A stretch of 64,000 bases of DNA from Paraflavitalea soli (GTDB taxonomy: Bacteria; Bacteroidota; Bacteroidia; Chitinophagales; Chitinophagaceae). Of the stretch, positions 1-9,403 are shown in pieces. The notes below the pieces were generated by a model. It searched no databases, was not told where the DNA came from, and saw nothing but the letters and a program-made list of their open reading frames with translations. The translations under genes and the position numbers were made by a program. Where the stretch lies: contig NZ_CP032157.1 in the NCBI RefSeq assembly GCF_003555545.1, positions 1,678,546 to 1,742,545 on the forward strand, given 5' to 3'. The number at the start of each line of letters is the position of its first letter. Positions within the stretch are counted from its first letter, which is position 1.

Positions 1-128
1 CTTTTGGCAGTGGCGGTATCATAACCATTGCTTACCAATTTCTGAACCTCCGCTTCTGCTGAAAAACCTGGTTGTATAAAGGATTGTCTTAATTCGTCTC
101 TTAATTGTGGGGTAAGGGTACTGTTCAT
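1..128 (-). CDS. hypothetical protein, N-terminal fragment
   Basis: The reverse strand from an ATG at 126-128 stays open for 42 codons and runs off the window edge. The visible start reads MNSTLTPQLRDELRQ and continues as a polar, helix-prone segment. I do not recognise the family. It lies upstream of the TonB C-terminal protein gene on the same strand with a gap of about 115 bp. It could be a real gene start or a chance reading frame; only the neighbouring sequence would tell. Confidence 0.45.
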   Translation of the reverse strand, partial: MNSTLTPQLRDELRQSFIQPGFSAEAEVQKLVSNGYDTATAK

Positions 129-243
129 TTTTCAATGTTGGGAATTGGGAATAAGGTTTCTGCCAGATCAACCCAATAAAGAAACAACATTATTTTTTAT
201 TTTGCAACCCACCGCATAGCAGATATTAATTTGATCAAACAGA

Positions 244-1203
244 TCACTTCATTACCTGGAATACCACCGGCTGTGTGACGTGTTGTGGTATCTTAGTATT
301 GAATACGGTGGCGGGTTTCCACCTGGGCGATTCGGTCACTACACGCATGGCTTCCTCAGCGAGTTTGGGATGCACTTCTTTCTTATTCAGCACCTGTACA
401 TTGGAGATCAGCCCCTGCTCATCAACAAAGAAGTCAACCAGTACGGTCTGTGTAGCTGAACTTTGATCGCGGGGGATCTTGAGGTATTTGACGGCCAGTT
501 CGGTCTTCAGGTTGCCCTGCAGGTATTTGTTCCAGCCGCCACTGCCGGCAAACCGCGCCGGTACACTGATCGCTTCAAACGTGAACTTCTTCTCGGGCAA
601 GGCAGGCAGGTTAAAAACAGCCTTGTCAACAGGTGTTTGTTTGATGGAGGTACATTGATGGGTTAAGGTATAAGAGTTGTTTACCTGTGTGCAGCCAAGC
701 CATACAGAGCTGGTTTCCCGGGCAAACACATCGAAGCGCCCGATCTTATTATCCTTGTGGTAGGCTGGGTTGAGGTACAAGGAGGGCGCATAGAAAAATT
801 TGGTGGCCGAATTGCTGGTGGTAACAATGATCGCTTTACAATCTATGCCGGCAATATTCTTTTGTTCAGCCGGTCTTTCCACCTTTACGCCCTGGCTGGT
901 GTCGGCCGCATAATCCACATAATATAACGTGTCGATGCCTTTGAATTTGAGATAGGCCCGCTGCTTTTCCGGAATATAATATTCCTCACCATAGCTGGTG
1001 GTGCGGCGGATATAACCTTCTTTGATCGTGATCTCCAGCTTATCTCCCAGTCCAAGCATGATCTTCCAGACCTGGTCGCTCACGCCCGGTACTTTTGATT
1101 TTGTATCTACTGAATAAGTAATGGTTCCTTCAAAATCTTTTTGTTGCGCCAACAGGTTGTTGACAAAGATGATCAGCAGGCATACAAGGCTACTCTTTTT
1201 CAT
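244..1203 (-). CDS. GLPGLI-like protein with TonB C-terminal domain
   Basis: A 319-residue secreted or periplasmic protein. Residues 1-19 form a signal peptide (hydrophobic stretch ending in LLAQ). The middle (about 24-210) resembles the GLPGLI-type beta-rich domain of Bacteroidota: it opens with FEGTITYSVDTKS and holds paired motifs such as AGIDCKAIIVTT. The last 100 residues look like a TonB C-terminal domain, with VPARFAGSGGWNKYLQGNL near the start and VDFFVDEQGLISNVQVL in the core, the pattern of energy-transducer TonB proteins. There is no N-terminal membrane anchor or proline-rich spacer of a true TonB, so it is unlikely to energise receptors alone. The gene stands apart from its neighbours, about 47 bp upstream of the DUF4272 stop codon. 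Function unknown; the domain calls rest on motif recognition. Confidence 0.75.
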   Translation of the reverse strand: MKKSSLVCLLIIFVNNLLAQQKDFEGTITYSVDTKSKVPGVSDQVWKIMLGLGDKLEITIKEGYIRRTTSYGEEYYIPEKQRAYLKFKGIDTLYYVDYAADTSQGVKVERPAEQKNIAGIDCKAIIVTTSNSATKFFYAPSLYLNPAYHKDNKIGRFDVFARETSSVWLGCTQVNNSYTLTHQCTSIKQTPVDKAVFNLPALPEKKFTFEAISVPARFAGSGGWNKYLQGNLKTELAVKYLKIPRDQSSATQTVLVDFFVDEQGLISNVQVLNKKEVHPKLAEEAMRVVTESPRWKPATVFNTKIPQHVTQPVVFQVMK

Positions 1204-1250
1204 AACGGTTGATTTTGCTCACTATGATTCTATGTATTGAAATTTTCGGC

Positions 1251-2474
1251 TCAGGTATCGCAAGACACATCATCCCAGTCCTGGTCACTGTACCTGATCA
1301 GCCAGTTGAGGGCATAATGCCTTTCATAAACAACTCCCGGGTGAATGACCTCCATGTCCCTGTTATTAATGCGGGCATCGACACAGGCCCAATCCAGCCG
1401 ATAATAGAGATCGGCAGCATCCAGTATTTCTTCTTTTGACCTCGACGTGGTAATAGAATTAATGAATTCATTGGGTTCTTGGTCAGGATTGATCGGGTAA
1501 TCGCCTGGCTCAACGCTACCCAAGTCGCACAGTACATCGGGAAAAGGCAGCTCATCAATTTTATAGATAGACCATAACAAGGTGTAAATGCCTTCACTTT
1601 TCCAGCTTTCGTGCCGCTTTCGCTCCGGTGTTGGATTGGCAAAGAACTGCCGCTCGTCTGGTGTCACCAATGACCATAAGAAATGAGTTTCCAAGTATAG
1701 CCTGGCCTCTTCCCCCGTCATATCATCATTAGCCACCAGGTTGGCAATAGCCAATACGGTCACACGCTGAGCGATCTCGTTCGGCGTCCGCAGTATTGTT
1801 TCAGCTGCCGATTCGATACAAGGCAAATGTTTGTTGATCTTAATATGCCGGGTAGTCAGCAGTTCTTCCGACCGGGCCTTTCTATCCGTTTGCTCCGGCA
1901 CCAACACGATGGCGGTATGGTCAAAATCCTGGATGTTTACCTTCACATCGAGGGTCGACACATTACACCGGCCTTGCTGGTCCAATAGCAGGTTGAGGTG
2001 TTTGTCCAGGAAATGTTGTGTGGAAGAACGACTGATCTCAGTACCGGGCTGTACAAACAATACGGCATCAAATTCCCGGGCAAGCTGTTGGACCAATAGG
2101 GTAAGGTCTTTCGTCTTTCCTTGTACCTGGTCCACCACAAACTCACTATTGAGGGTGGTGATCTTTTGCAGAAACAATGTCATGACCATTTCATTGCTGC
2201 ACGGCAATTGCGCCACATAGCTATAAAGTCCTCTGAAATTGGCCACTATATCCCCCTCTTCGTCGTTCGCGATGGGAATAGTTGTATCCTCCCTTTGCCT
2301 ATACTTAATGAGGAGGGTACTGCTTTTGCTTAAAAAGCCGCCCGGCAGGTCTATCTGCAGGCAGTCGGATTCACCTTCTTTGCCTGTTGTTAATTTGGCT
2401 GCCGGCAATACAGCGGCAACAATTTGTCTGATCTTATCAAAACCGGTTTCATGCGAGTAGAAGGTGCAGGTCAT
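1251..2474 (-). CDS. DUF4272 domain-containing protein
   Basis: A 408-residue cytoplasmic protein with no signal peptide. I place the start at the ATG giving MTCTFYSHETGFDK; the frame stays open further upstream, but that part is only the shadow of the phosphoesterase gene and crosses its terminator. The C-terminal half carries the hallmark of DUF4272: RSKEEILDAADLYYRLDWA followed by HPGVVYERHYALNWLI, with an upstream stretch rich in Trp and acidic residues (ERKRHESWKSEGIYTLLWS). The first 200 residues are a separate mixed alpha/beta region. The molecular role of DUF4272 proteins is not known to me. The gene is separated from PUL 1 by a strong terminator, so it is probably transcribed on its own. 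Confidence 0.85.
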   Translation of the reverse strand: MTCTFYSHETGFDKIRQIVAAVLPAAKLTTGKEGESDCLQIDLPGGFLSKSSTLLIKYRQREDTTIPIANDEEGDIVANFRGLYSYVAQLPCSNEMVMTLFLQKITTLNSEFVVDQVQGKTKDLTLLVQQLAREFDAVLFVQPGTEISRSSTQHFLDKHLNLLLDQQGRCNVSTLDVKVNIQDFDHTAIVLVPEQTDRKARSEELLTTRHIKINKHLPCIESAAETILRTPNEIAQRVTVLAIANLVANDDMTGEEARLYLETHFLWSLVTPDERQFFANPTPERKRHESWKSEGIYTLLWSIYKIDELPFPDVLCDLGSVEPGDYPINPDQEPNEFINSITTSRSKEEILDAADLYYRLDWACVDARINNRDMEVIHPGVVYERHYALNWLIRYSDQDWDDVSCDT

Positions 2475-2540
2475 GGGTAAAGGGCTATGGTTTTCAAGGA
2501 AGCTAAAGTAGCGAAATAAAGCTATTCCCGGTTGCCTGGT

Positions 2541-2582
2541 AAAACAATGCCCCTTCCAATCGCGGGATCGGAAGGGGCATTG
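2541..2582 (-). terminator. Rho-independent terminator of PUL 1
   Basis: A perfect 13-bp inverted repeat (2545-2557 with 2570-2582) around a 12-nt loop. Read on the minus strand, the stem is followed by TTTT. It lies 55 bp past the stop of the phosphoesterase gene, which fits the 3' end of the minus-strand PUL 1 operon. Confidence 0.85.
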
Positions 2583-2637
2583 CGTTGGTTTACTCTTAGG
2601 CTTGGCCGTTCTCAGGGCAGGATGCTGTATGCTCTTA

Positions 2638-3705
2638 TTAATACCGGATGGTATATTGATCGTAGGACTCCCGGCGCCAGGCCAGGTGGCGCGTAGCCGG
2701 TGAGATATAAAAGAACGGTGAAAAGGTGTAGACCTGGATGGTCCTTTTGTCGGGCAGGAACTCCAGTATCCGCAACCAGCCATCGCCTCCGTTGCCATGC
2801 CAGCCGCCGCCTTCGCGCTGGGCATTGAATACCACCTGGTGTATCTCTTTTTTAGCGGCATTGGTATCGAGGCGATAACCCACCTGGTCGCGGTGGGCAT
2901 CGCTGTTGCCAATATGCCCGCTGAAGACAAAACGGATGTTGCCGGCAGGCTGCACCAGCTCTTTGTACATGGCCTCACCATAGTTGGCATCGGTCACGGC
3001 ATAGTTTTCTTTTTCGATGCGCTGGCCGGTAGAGTTGAGGTAGCTATGGGTGATCACGATGCCGATGTGCTGCCTGTAAGCGGGTCGCGCCGCTATTGCT
3101 TTGGCCCAGGTCAGTACGTCCTTTCGTGGTGCAAACTCCAAAGAAAACAGGAGGAAGGGCTGGCCCGTGGGAGATGTCCATTCATAACAGGCATTCTCCA
3201 GTGTTTTAGCGCCCGCTGCATTGGGCGCCATTTCTACCAGCAAGGACTTTGTAAGGGGATTGCCTTGCGGCGGAAAATAACTGTTGAATTGGGAGTACCT
3301 GTTCTCTGCACTCTTAATGCCATAATCATGGTTACCGGTACACAGGATATAAGGCAGCACGCCATTGAGCTTGTTGAAGGCAGCAGACACAGACCTCCAT
3401 TGCTCCAGGCTGGTCTGATCGCCATTGATACTATCGGGCTGCAGGATATTGTTCTGCTCTACGAGGTCGCCGGTACAGAACACCAGTTGGATATTGAGCT
3501 TTTGGCGCTGGTCCTTGATCCATTGGATCATGGTCTCAAAGAGGGGCTGGTTGCGTCCAAACTTCTGATAGGTTTGCGGATCGGGCAGCCAGATCCAGGT
3601 ATAAGCGCCCGGCGCGGATAACTGTGGCGCCTGTACGGATTGCTGGCCCGCTACCAGTAAGGTACAGGTGATAAAGAAGAGAATGAAACTGAGTCTTTTA
3701 AACAT
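2638..3705 (-). CDS. secreted calcineurin-like metallophosphoesterase
   Basis: A 355-residue secreted protein; I start it at MFKRLSFILFF because that gives a good signal peptide (cleavage after VAGQ), 11 nt after the preceding stop. Metal-ligand motifs of the calcineurin-like fold are visible: LPDPQ near residue 45 (D in place of the usual DxH), FCTGDLVEQNN (GD), CTGNHDYG (GNHD), a THSY motif and FSGHIGNSDAHR (GH). Such enzymes hydrolyse phosphomono- or diesters in the periplasm. It is the last gene of PUL 1, with no gap wide enough for a promoter after the glycosidase. The substrate is not evident; its place in the locus suggests a phosphorylated or phospholipid-linked glycan, but that is inference. 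Confidence 0.85.
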   Translation of the reverse strand: MFKRLSFILFFITCTLLVAGQQSVQAPQLSAPGAYTWIWLPDPQTYQKFGRNQPLFETMIQWIKDQRQKLNIQLVFCTGDLVEQNNILQPDSINGDQTSLEQWRSVSAAFNKLNGVLPYILCTGNHDYGIKSAENRYSQFNSYFPPQGNPLTKSLLVEMAPNAAGAKTLENACYEWTSPTGQPFLLFSLEFAPRKDVLTWAKAIAARPAYRQHIGIVITHSYLNSTGQRIEKENYAVTDANYGEAMYKELVQPAGNIRFVFSGHIGNSDAHRDQVGYRLDTNAAKKEIHQVVFNAQREGGGWHGNGGDGWLRILEFLPDKRTIQVYTFSPFFYISPATRHLAWRRESYDQYTIRY

Positions 3706-3715
3706 GTGGTGATTT

Positions 3716-5569
3716 TTATAGTGCATGCTCCCGGTCATGGACAGCGAGGAAAGGTAAATAATTATCCACCAGGAAACCTTCATAACCCCAGCATTCGCCC
3801 GACCAGGTCTTCCAGTCGCGGGTCATTTCACTACCGGCACAAGGGCCCTGGAAATGATTTTGTGTATAGTTTTCGAGCATGGGAAATAAGATGGCTTCGG
3901 CTTCGCTGCGCATACCCAGTTTGAACAGGGCATGAATGGTAAAGTAAGCATAACAACCGGTAGCGCCGCCATTCTCATATACCTGGAACCGCTGGTATCC
4001 CCAGCGTGGATCGTGGTGGGTATAATCAGCATCGGCAATGGGAACCAGGTTGCCCGGCAGGCCCAGGTCGAAGCGGGTATAACCTACCGCTTTCATTTTT
4101 TGCAGCAACACCTGCATCATCCGTTTGCCTGCTTCGGCATCAACCAGGTCATAGGTGACAGCCATGCTGTTCACAAACAGGAAATAGTAATCGTGCAATT
4201 GCCCGTCCTTACTGCGCCAGCCGGCCAGCACGCCGGTAGCGGCATTGTAAAAGGCAGGATAGAAAGCGGCCTTCAACTTGCCGGCAAAGACGTTGAAGAA
4301 TGCTTCATCGGCTTTGTTGTTGAGCTGCGCCGCCACAGTAGCCAGCAGGGTAGTGGCGCGGTAAACGAGGATATTGGAATAAGCATCATCATGACCAAAT
4401 CCAATGGTATCCCACCAATTGGCCGGACGTTTAAAACTGCCTGTCCAGCTGCCCGCATTGCCCGAATGGCCGTACTCAATAAGGCCATCTTTATTGTGGT
4501 CGGTGGCGATCATGGCCATTGCCCAGGCTTTGATGCCCTCATAGTGGCGGGAGGCCCAGGTATGGTCTTTGGTATCCAGTATGTAATAACAGGCGCTCAT
4601 GATCAATGAGGGGGCGCTGTCGCAGGAATCGAATTCACTTTGCCAGCCATAGCCGCCTTTGTAGCCCACCTGTCCGTAGGCTTTCATGCCGGCAAGGTAT
4701 TGCTCCAGGGAATTCCTGACGAGGTCCATCGCCGTTAGCTGGTCCGTGAGCGCGGGTGTTTTCCGGGCCATCTCTGCATACAGGTACATGGTAAAAGCGC
4801 AGGCATCGCTGGCGCTGTTATTGGCCAGGGAACGGATGCGGGGATTGAGCTGGAAGATATTGATGTAATTTCTACGGAATCCATCAAAGCGGGCATCCTG
4901 CCGTATGCCGGGCAGGTCGGGGAAGATGGTAATGGATTCAAAGCGATAGGTAATGTGTGGGTGATTGGCAGAAGCGGCTGCCAGGGAAAGCCGCACATAG
5001 GGCTCGCCTTTTTCATTGGGACCATGAAAACGGTAAGCATCATAGGCGAGGGTGACATCGGGCTGGTTGCAATGGATACGGAAACTGCCCATGCCCGGGA
5101 AATGCAGCACGCAGGGAAATTGTACCTGCTGCCCGCCCGGCATGGCGCCCAGGAGGGTGCAATGGTTCAGGCGCTGGGAAAAGGACAGGTCAAAGGCTGC
5201 TATGGATGATCCTTCCTTCCAGGCAGTTTGCAGGGTAAAGCTTTTCTTGTCGCATTGTATTTCCCAGGCCGGTGCTGTTTGCTGATTGGCGCCGGTGTAA
5301 TAACTGATCTTGTTTTTCCTGATCCTGCTGGTATACAAATGGGCATTGACTGGCTGCTGCGGCAATAAGGGATTCGTGTCCAGCATTCCTTTTCCCAGGC
5401 TGTCGGTTGAAAAATAAAGGAGTTGGGGAGCCGAAGCCGCCAGCTCCAGTTTGAAATACGGCGATACATAGGTAAACTGGCCTTCGCGGGTAGGGAACCA
5501 TTTGGCCGGCGCCAGGAAAGCCAGGCCAGCCAGGGAGGATTGTTGAATAAAATGTCGTCTCGAGTGCAT
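3716..5569 (-). CDS. six-hairpin glycosidase-like protein with Tat-like signal
   Basis: A 617-residue exported protein. The N-terminus SRRHFIQQSSLAGLAFLA matches a twin-arginine signal. An N-terminal beta-rich domain (about 30-260) is followed by an (alpha/alpha)6-type region with glycosidase-like signatures: YGWQSEFDSCDSAPSL, DHNKDGLIEYGHSG, NWWDTIGFGHDDAYSN and WSGECWGYEGFLVDNYLP. The pattern recalls clan members such as GH37, GH63, GH78 or GH127-like enzymes, but I cannot assign a numbered family. The acidic residues in the DHNKDGL and GFGHDDA stretches are candidates for catalysis. It sits between two propeller-like lipoproteins and the phosphoesterase in PUL 1, so it probably trims the glycan imported by the SusC/D pair. 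Confidence 0.7.
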   Translation of the reverse strand: MHSRRHFIQQSSLAGLAFLAPAKWFPTREGQFTYVSPYFKLELAASAPQLLYFSTDSLGKGMLDTNPLLPQQPVNAHLYTSRIRKNKISYYTGANQQTAPAWEIQCDKKSFTLQTAWKEGSSIAAFDLSFSQRLNHCTLLGAMPGGQQVQFPCVLHFPGMGSFRIHCNQPDVTLAYDAYRFHGPNEKGEPYVRLSLAAASANHPHITYRFESITIFPDLPGIRQDARFDGFRRNYINIFQLNPRIRSLANNSASDACAFTMYLYAEMARKTPALTDQLTAMDLVRNSLEQYLAGMKAYGQVGYKGGYGWQSEFDSCDSAPSLIMSACYYILDTKDHTWASRHYEGIKAWAMAMIATDHNKDGLIEYGHSGNAGSWTGSFKRPANWWDTIGFGHDDAYSNILVYRATTLLATVAAQLNNKADEAFFNVFAGKLKAAFYPAFYNAATGVLAGWRSKDGQLHDYYFLFVNSMAVTYDLVDAEAGKRMMQVLLQKMKAVGYTRFDLGLPGNLVPIADADYTHHDPRWGYQRFQVYENGGATGCYAYFTIHALFKLGMRSEAEAILFPMLENYTQNHFQGPCAGSEMTRDWKTWSGECWGYEGFLVDNYLPFLAVHDREHAL

Positions 5570-5596
5570 GATATAGAAAGTTGAATGAAAACGGGT

Positions 5597-6709
5597 TTAT
5601 TGATAATCGGGTGTCCAGATACGGCCTTTGTACCAGGATGCGCCGTTCCTATGTCCTGATGATTGCCAGGCCCCGGTCGCTGAATAAAAATCAACATAAG
5701 AAGTGGTCCAGCCATTGGTGGTGCTGGGCTGAGGCGGAATGGGCGTCTTAATAGAATCGGGCCTGGTCAGCACCACTATACCCGATGGCTGGTTGCTGAT
5801 GCCTTTTACAAAGGTGCGGTTGCCGATATTGGCAGGCGCGGTTTGGAATTGCCTGGTGGTCTTGTTGTACAGATACACGCCGGCATTGGTGGTCACCCAA
5901 AGTCTGTTGACATCGCCTATGACAGGTTGTATATCATGCCCCCAGAAGGAGGGAAGCGGCGACTGGCGGGAAACCACTTCGGTGAGGATGGGGTTGGCGG
6001 CTGTACCGGTGATGGAAAGGGCGGTCAGAATATGATTGGCCAGGTCGGTATGTTTATCACTTACAAGGGGCAGCCAGCCAGTTACCCACAGTATGTTGTT
6101 GGCCGGATCCCACAGGACGGCATGGGCCGCCCGGAGGGCAAAACTCTTGTTGACGGTAGACCAGGTGCCTTGTGAGGAAGTGTATACCCTTACCCAGTTG
6201 GCATCGGAAGCAGCAATGGCGACATTGCCATTGGGCAGCAGTTCAATGGAATGGGGATTGACGCCTTCGCCCAGGTTGATCGCCCATTGCTTACCGGTCA
6301 AGGCAGGATAAGGTATGATGGCGCAAAAGCCTTTGGTATCGGTGACCAGCATTTGCTGGCCGCCAAAGAAGGTACTGTTGCGGAGCCTGGCATCTGAAGG
6401 CTGGAGCCAACCTACGGTAGGATTGGTAAAGCCATTAGAGGCATTGGGATACCAGGAATGTTTCAGGGCGGCGCTGGTATTCCAGTCGGTCACTGCGGGA
6501 TCATAGATCTCTATTTTGTGATTGGCCTGGTTGGTGGTGACCACCCAGCAACAACTGGCCGCCGCCAATGGATTGGCAGCGGTTGTGTTGTTGGATTGTT
6601 CAGCTGTGTGGACGGTGGCGGTATGGTCAGTCATTTCAGGTTTGCAGGATACATATAAACCTGCGGAGAGCAATACGCCGGCAGTAATGATCAGCAAGGT
6701 CTGTTTCAT
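5597..6709 (-). CDS. propeller-like lipoprotein, DUF6528-type (copy A)
   Basis: A 370-residue lipoprotein. The start is set at MKQTLLIITAGVL, giving a signal with lipobox LYVSC about 20 residues in; upstream codons in the same frame belong to the end of copy B. After a Thr/Ala/Asn-rich linker come repeated blades: WVVTTNQANHKIEIYDP, LVTDTKGFCAIIPYP, IELLPNGNVAIAASDANWV, LWDPANNILWVTGW and VNRLWVTTNAGVYLYNKTT. The repeated pattern fits a beta-propeller and resembles what is annotated as DUF6528 in Bacteroidota. It starts 11 bp after copy B stops and shares the same blade order, so the two arose by tandem duplication. Likely an outer-membrane glycan-binding or sensor protein of PUL 1; the function is inferred. 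Confidence 0.7.
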   Translation of the reverse strand: MKQTLLIITAGVLLSAGLYVSCKPEMTDHTATVHTAEQSNNTTAANPLAAASCCWVVTTNQANHKIEIYDPAVTDWNTSAALKHSWYPNASNGFTNPTVGWLQPSDARLRNSTFFGGQQMLVTDTKGFCAIIPYPALTGKQWAINLGEGVNPHSIELLPNGNVAIAASDANWVRVYTSSQGTWSTVNKSFALRAAHAVLWDPANNILWVTGWLPLVSDKHTDLANHILTALSITGTAANPILTEVVSRQSPLPSFWGHDIQPVIGDVNRLWVTTNAGVYLYNKTTRQFQTAPANIGNRTFVKGISNQPSGIVVLTRPDSIKTPIPPQPSTTNGWTTSYVDFYSATGAWQSSGHRNGASWYKGRIWTPDYQ

Positions 6710-6720
6710 TGTTAGTTGGT

Positions 6721-7773
6721 TTATTGGTAATGTGGGTTGATGAGGCGTGCTTTGTAAAAGCAGGCGCCGGGCGCCACACGGGTCGTATACACAGAGCCGG
6801 AAGGCGCAAAGAAATCTACTGTGCTGGTGGCCCATCCATTGAGACCGCAGCTGACAGCGGGTGTGGGCGATTTATTGGCATCGGCCCTTGTTTGCACCAG
6901 CAACCCTCCCGCTATATTGCCCGCTGCTTTCACAAACGTGCGGTTGGAACCACCGGGCGCCACTACAAAGGATTTGGTGGTTTTATTATACACATACACA
7001 CCTCCGTTGGTGCTTACCCACAGGCGGTTGACATCGCCATAATAAGGCGCCACATCATGTCCCCAGGCGGTAGGCAACACACTTCTCCAGGCCAGCACTT
7101 CGGTTAAGACAGGCGCTGCCGCTGTGCCGGTTATTTCCAGGGCCGTGAGTATGTGCGCCCCTGTGACGGGATGCTGCCCGGTTACCCATAACAGGTTGTA
7201 GGTAGGGTCCCACAGGACTGCATGGGAAGCATTGAGGTCATATTGCACAAAGTAGGCATTGTTGGGCCCCTGGGAAGCGGCATAGACCCTTACCCAGTTG
7301 CCATCTGAAGCGGCCAGGGCTACATTGCCATTGGGCAATATCTCTGCCGCATGCAGGTTGCCGTCGATGGGCTGGGACCATCTTCTTACGCCGCCGGGCC
7401 AGGTGAGGATGGCAGCCATCTTTGTATCGGTGAGCGCCAGGAAATTACTGTCGCCCCAGGCCTTTACCTGGCGCACACGGATGTCTGATCCACCGGCAAA
7501 GGCATTGCTTTCTCCTGCACTGAAACCACTGGCGGTAGCCGGTTTCCAGCTCCACTTCTTTGCTTCTGCTTTACTCCAGTCTTTCACGGCTGCATCGTAC
7601 ACTTCTATGCTCTTCGTTGAATTGTTTGTCGCCACGATCAGGCCCGTAACGGTATCGGTGGCTGGTGGATCAACGGGTGGAGGCGTGACGGGACCATCCT
7701 GTCCACCTTTTTTGCCACAGGCAATAGCGATCAATACCGACAGGCCCAGGGAGGCAATTGTCCGGATAATCAT
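6721..7773 (-). CDS. propeller-like lipoprotein, DUF6528-type (copy B)
   Basis: A 350-residue lipoprotein with signal and lipobox at SVLIAIACGKK, then a Pro/Gly-rich linker. It is a clear paralogue of the next gene: both hold VATNNSTKSIEVYD-like first blades, the ILPNGNVALAASDGNWVRVY blade, LWDPTYNLLWVTGQHP, a WGHD motif with GDVNRLWV, and the same C-terminal stretch ending in a YKAR-like motif and YQ. Amino-acid identity looks well above a third by eye. It begins 20 bp after the SusD stop codon, so the two are probably co-transcribed with SusC/D. Two related surface propellers in one PUL may bind different parts of the same glycan. Confidence 0.7.
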   Translation of the reverse strand: MIIRTIASLGLSVLIAIACGKKGGQDGPVTPPPVDPPATDTVTGLIVATNNSTKSIEVYDAAVKDWSKAEAKKWSWKPATASGFSAGESNAFAGGSDIRVRQVKAWGDSNFLALTDTKMAAILTWPGGVRRWSQPIDGNLHAAEILPNGNVALAASDGNWVRVYAASQGPNNAYFVQYDLNASHAVLWDPTYNLLWVTGQHPVTGAHILTALEITGTAAAPVLTEVLAWRSVLPTAWGHDVAPYYGDVNRLWVSTNGGVYVYNKTTKSFVVAPGGSNRTFVKAAGNIAGGLLVQTRADANKSPTPAVSCGLNGWATSTVDFFAPSGSVYTTRVAPGACFYKARLINPHYQ

Positions 7774-7793
7774 ATAGGAAGTTTTAGCGGATG

Positions 7794-9359
7794 TTAATAG
7801 CCTTTGTTTTGTTCCAGCAGTTTGTTGAGTTCCCGCTCCGTATAGGGAATGGGAAACAGCTTGCTATCGTCGGTTACCTTGTAGGAATTGGCCGGCAGGT
7901 AACTGAACAGCGCTTTGGTGGCCACACCATAGGCCGTCATGACCGATACCATATTGCCGGTACGCACCAGGTCGATCCATCTTTTGTTTTCAAAGGCCAG
8001 CTCCACCCTTCTTTCGTGTAATATAATGCTGCGCAAAGCTGCCTGATCGGTAGTAGCAATGGGCGATACACCGGCGCCAAATGCCCGGTCCCTGATCCTG
8101 TTGAGCAAGGGCAGCGCTTCGGCGCCTTTGTTTTGTTCATTCAGGGCTTCTGCCAGCAGCAGCAATACTTCTGCATAGCGATACACAGGCCAGTTATTAT
8201 TCGTTTGGCCGGCCAGGGAATGGGTGTGCAGGAATTTCCGGGGGAAGGGCCGGCCTATCTTACCCGCCGGCGGGGTATAACCCACAATACTTTTCACGGA
8301 AGCGCCTGCGGTATTGGACGCAGGCACAAAATCATTGGAGGAGTTCCAGGTGCCTTCTGCAATGGCGATGGAAGCGTTGAGCCGGTTATCACCCGTTTCA
8401 AAGCTGTTGATGAGGTCCTGCGTGGGCGTATTGAAACCGCCGAGATCGGTAATGGTATTTTGATTGAGACCCGTGATGCCCGTTGAATTGGACATGCGGG
8501 GAATGAATTTATAAATGAAATTACTGGCTTGTGGTGTAGCCAGGCCGGCGTTGTATTGTATCTCGAAGATGGATTCCTTGTTGTTCTTATTGACAGGATT
8601 GAATACATCCGCATAATTACTCATGAGGTCATACCCTTGTTGGGTCACCTGTTTGAGCAGGGGTTCTGCTTCGGGAAACCTTTTCAGGTTGATGTATACA
8701 TCGGCCAGCAGGGTAAGCGCGGCTCCCTTGGTAGCTACGCCGGTTTGGGGAAAAGCCGGGGCGTCCAGTTTTTCAATGGCGTCTTTCGCATCGGCTATGA
8801 TCACCTCATATACCTGCTCCACCGTGGACCTTTTTATATAGATATCGTTGGGATTATTGATGAGGTGGAGGTAGACGGGTACACCACCATAATACCTTAC
8901 CAGTTCAAAATAGGCCAGTGACCGCAGGAACTTTGCCTGCCCGGCTATGATCCGTTTGCTGTCTGGCGAAAAGGTAGCGCCGTCTACCTGGTCGAGGATG
9001 GCATTGGCCCGTGATATCACCACATAAGCCTTCACCCATTTGTCGCTGGTTTGTCCACTGAACTCATCGTTGAGAAAGTTGGCTACATCATTTTTTTGCG
9101 TAACTGCCAGGGCAGCATCTGAAGGCTTGTAGTCATAATGCGTATTGTCGGACCGCATTTCACCCATTACCCAGGCTGTATTGGAGCCATAGATATCGCG
9201 CAGGGCAGCATAGGTCCCATTCACCGCCAATTTAAAATCATTCTCGTTTTGGAAGAAATCAACTGAGTTTTGGGTGGTGCGGGGCGTTTCTTCCAGAAAT
9301 TTTTTGCAGGAAGAAAGCATGGACACCAGGATGACTATATATAGTATTGTCTTTTGCAT
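7794..9359 (-). CDS. susD-like: SusD/RagB-family nutrient-binding outer-membrane lipoprotein
   Basis: A 521-residue lipoprotein. The start chosen gives MQKTILYIVILVSMLSSCKK with a lipobox cysteine, standard for SusD; 11 further codons upstream are open but lack a signal. The N-terminal TPR-like part has RSDNTHYDYKPSD and FLRSLAYFELVRYYGGVPVYL, the best-conserved SusD motif; the C-terminal part has YRYAEVLLLLAEALNEQNKGAEALPLLNRIRDRAF and ILHERRVELAFENKRWIDLVRTG, also diagnostic. It caps the paired SusC transporter and captures oligosaccharides. The gene follows SusC by 44 bp on the same strand. Confidence 0.95.
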   Translation of the reverse strand: MQKTILYIVILVSMLSSCKKFLEETPRTTQNSVDFFQNENDFKLAVNGTYAALRDIYGSNTAWVMGEMRSDNTHYDYKPSDAALAVTQKNDVANFLNDEFSGQTSDKWVKAYVVISRANAILDQVDGATFSPDSKRIIAGQAKFLRSLAYFELVRYYGGVPVYLHLINNPNDIYIKRSTVEQVYEVIIADAKDAIEKLDAPAFPQTGVATKGAALTLLADVYINLKRFPEAEPLLKQVTQQGYDLMSNYADVFNPVNKNNKESIFEIQYNAGLATPQASNFIYKFIPRMSNSTGITGLNQNTITDLGGFNTPTQDLINSFETGDNRLNASIAIAEGTWNSSNDFVPASNTAGASVKSIVGYTPPAGKIGRPFPRKFLHTHSLAGQTNNNWPVYRYAEVLLLLAEALNEQNKGAEALPLLNRIRDRAFGAGVSPIATTDQAALRSIILHERRVELAFENKRWIDLVRTGNMVSVMTAYGVATKALFSYLPANSYKVTDDSKLFPIPYTERELNKLLEQNKGY

Positions 9360-9403
9360 TTTGCTATGATCATTTTGCGTACATGTATACAAACCTGTTA
9401 CCG

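Noticed and set aside
2475-2990. N-terminal extension of the DUF4272 frame
   Set aside because: It is the shadow of the phosphoesterase gene, and a transcript would cross the 2,541-2,582 terminator; the ATG at 2,472-2,474 begins the recognisable protein.
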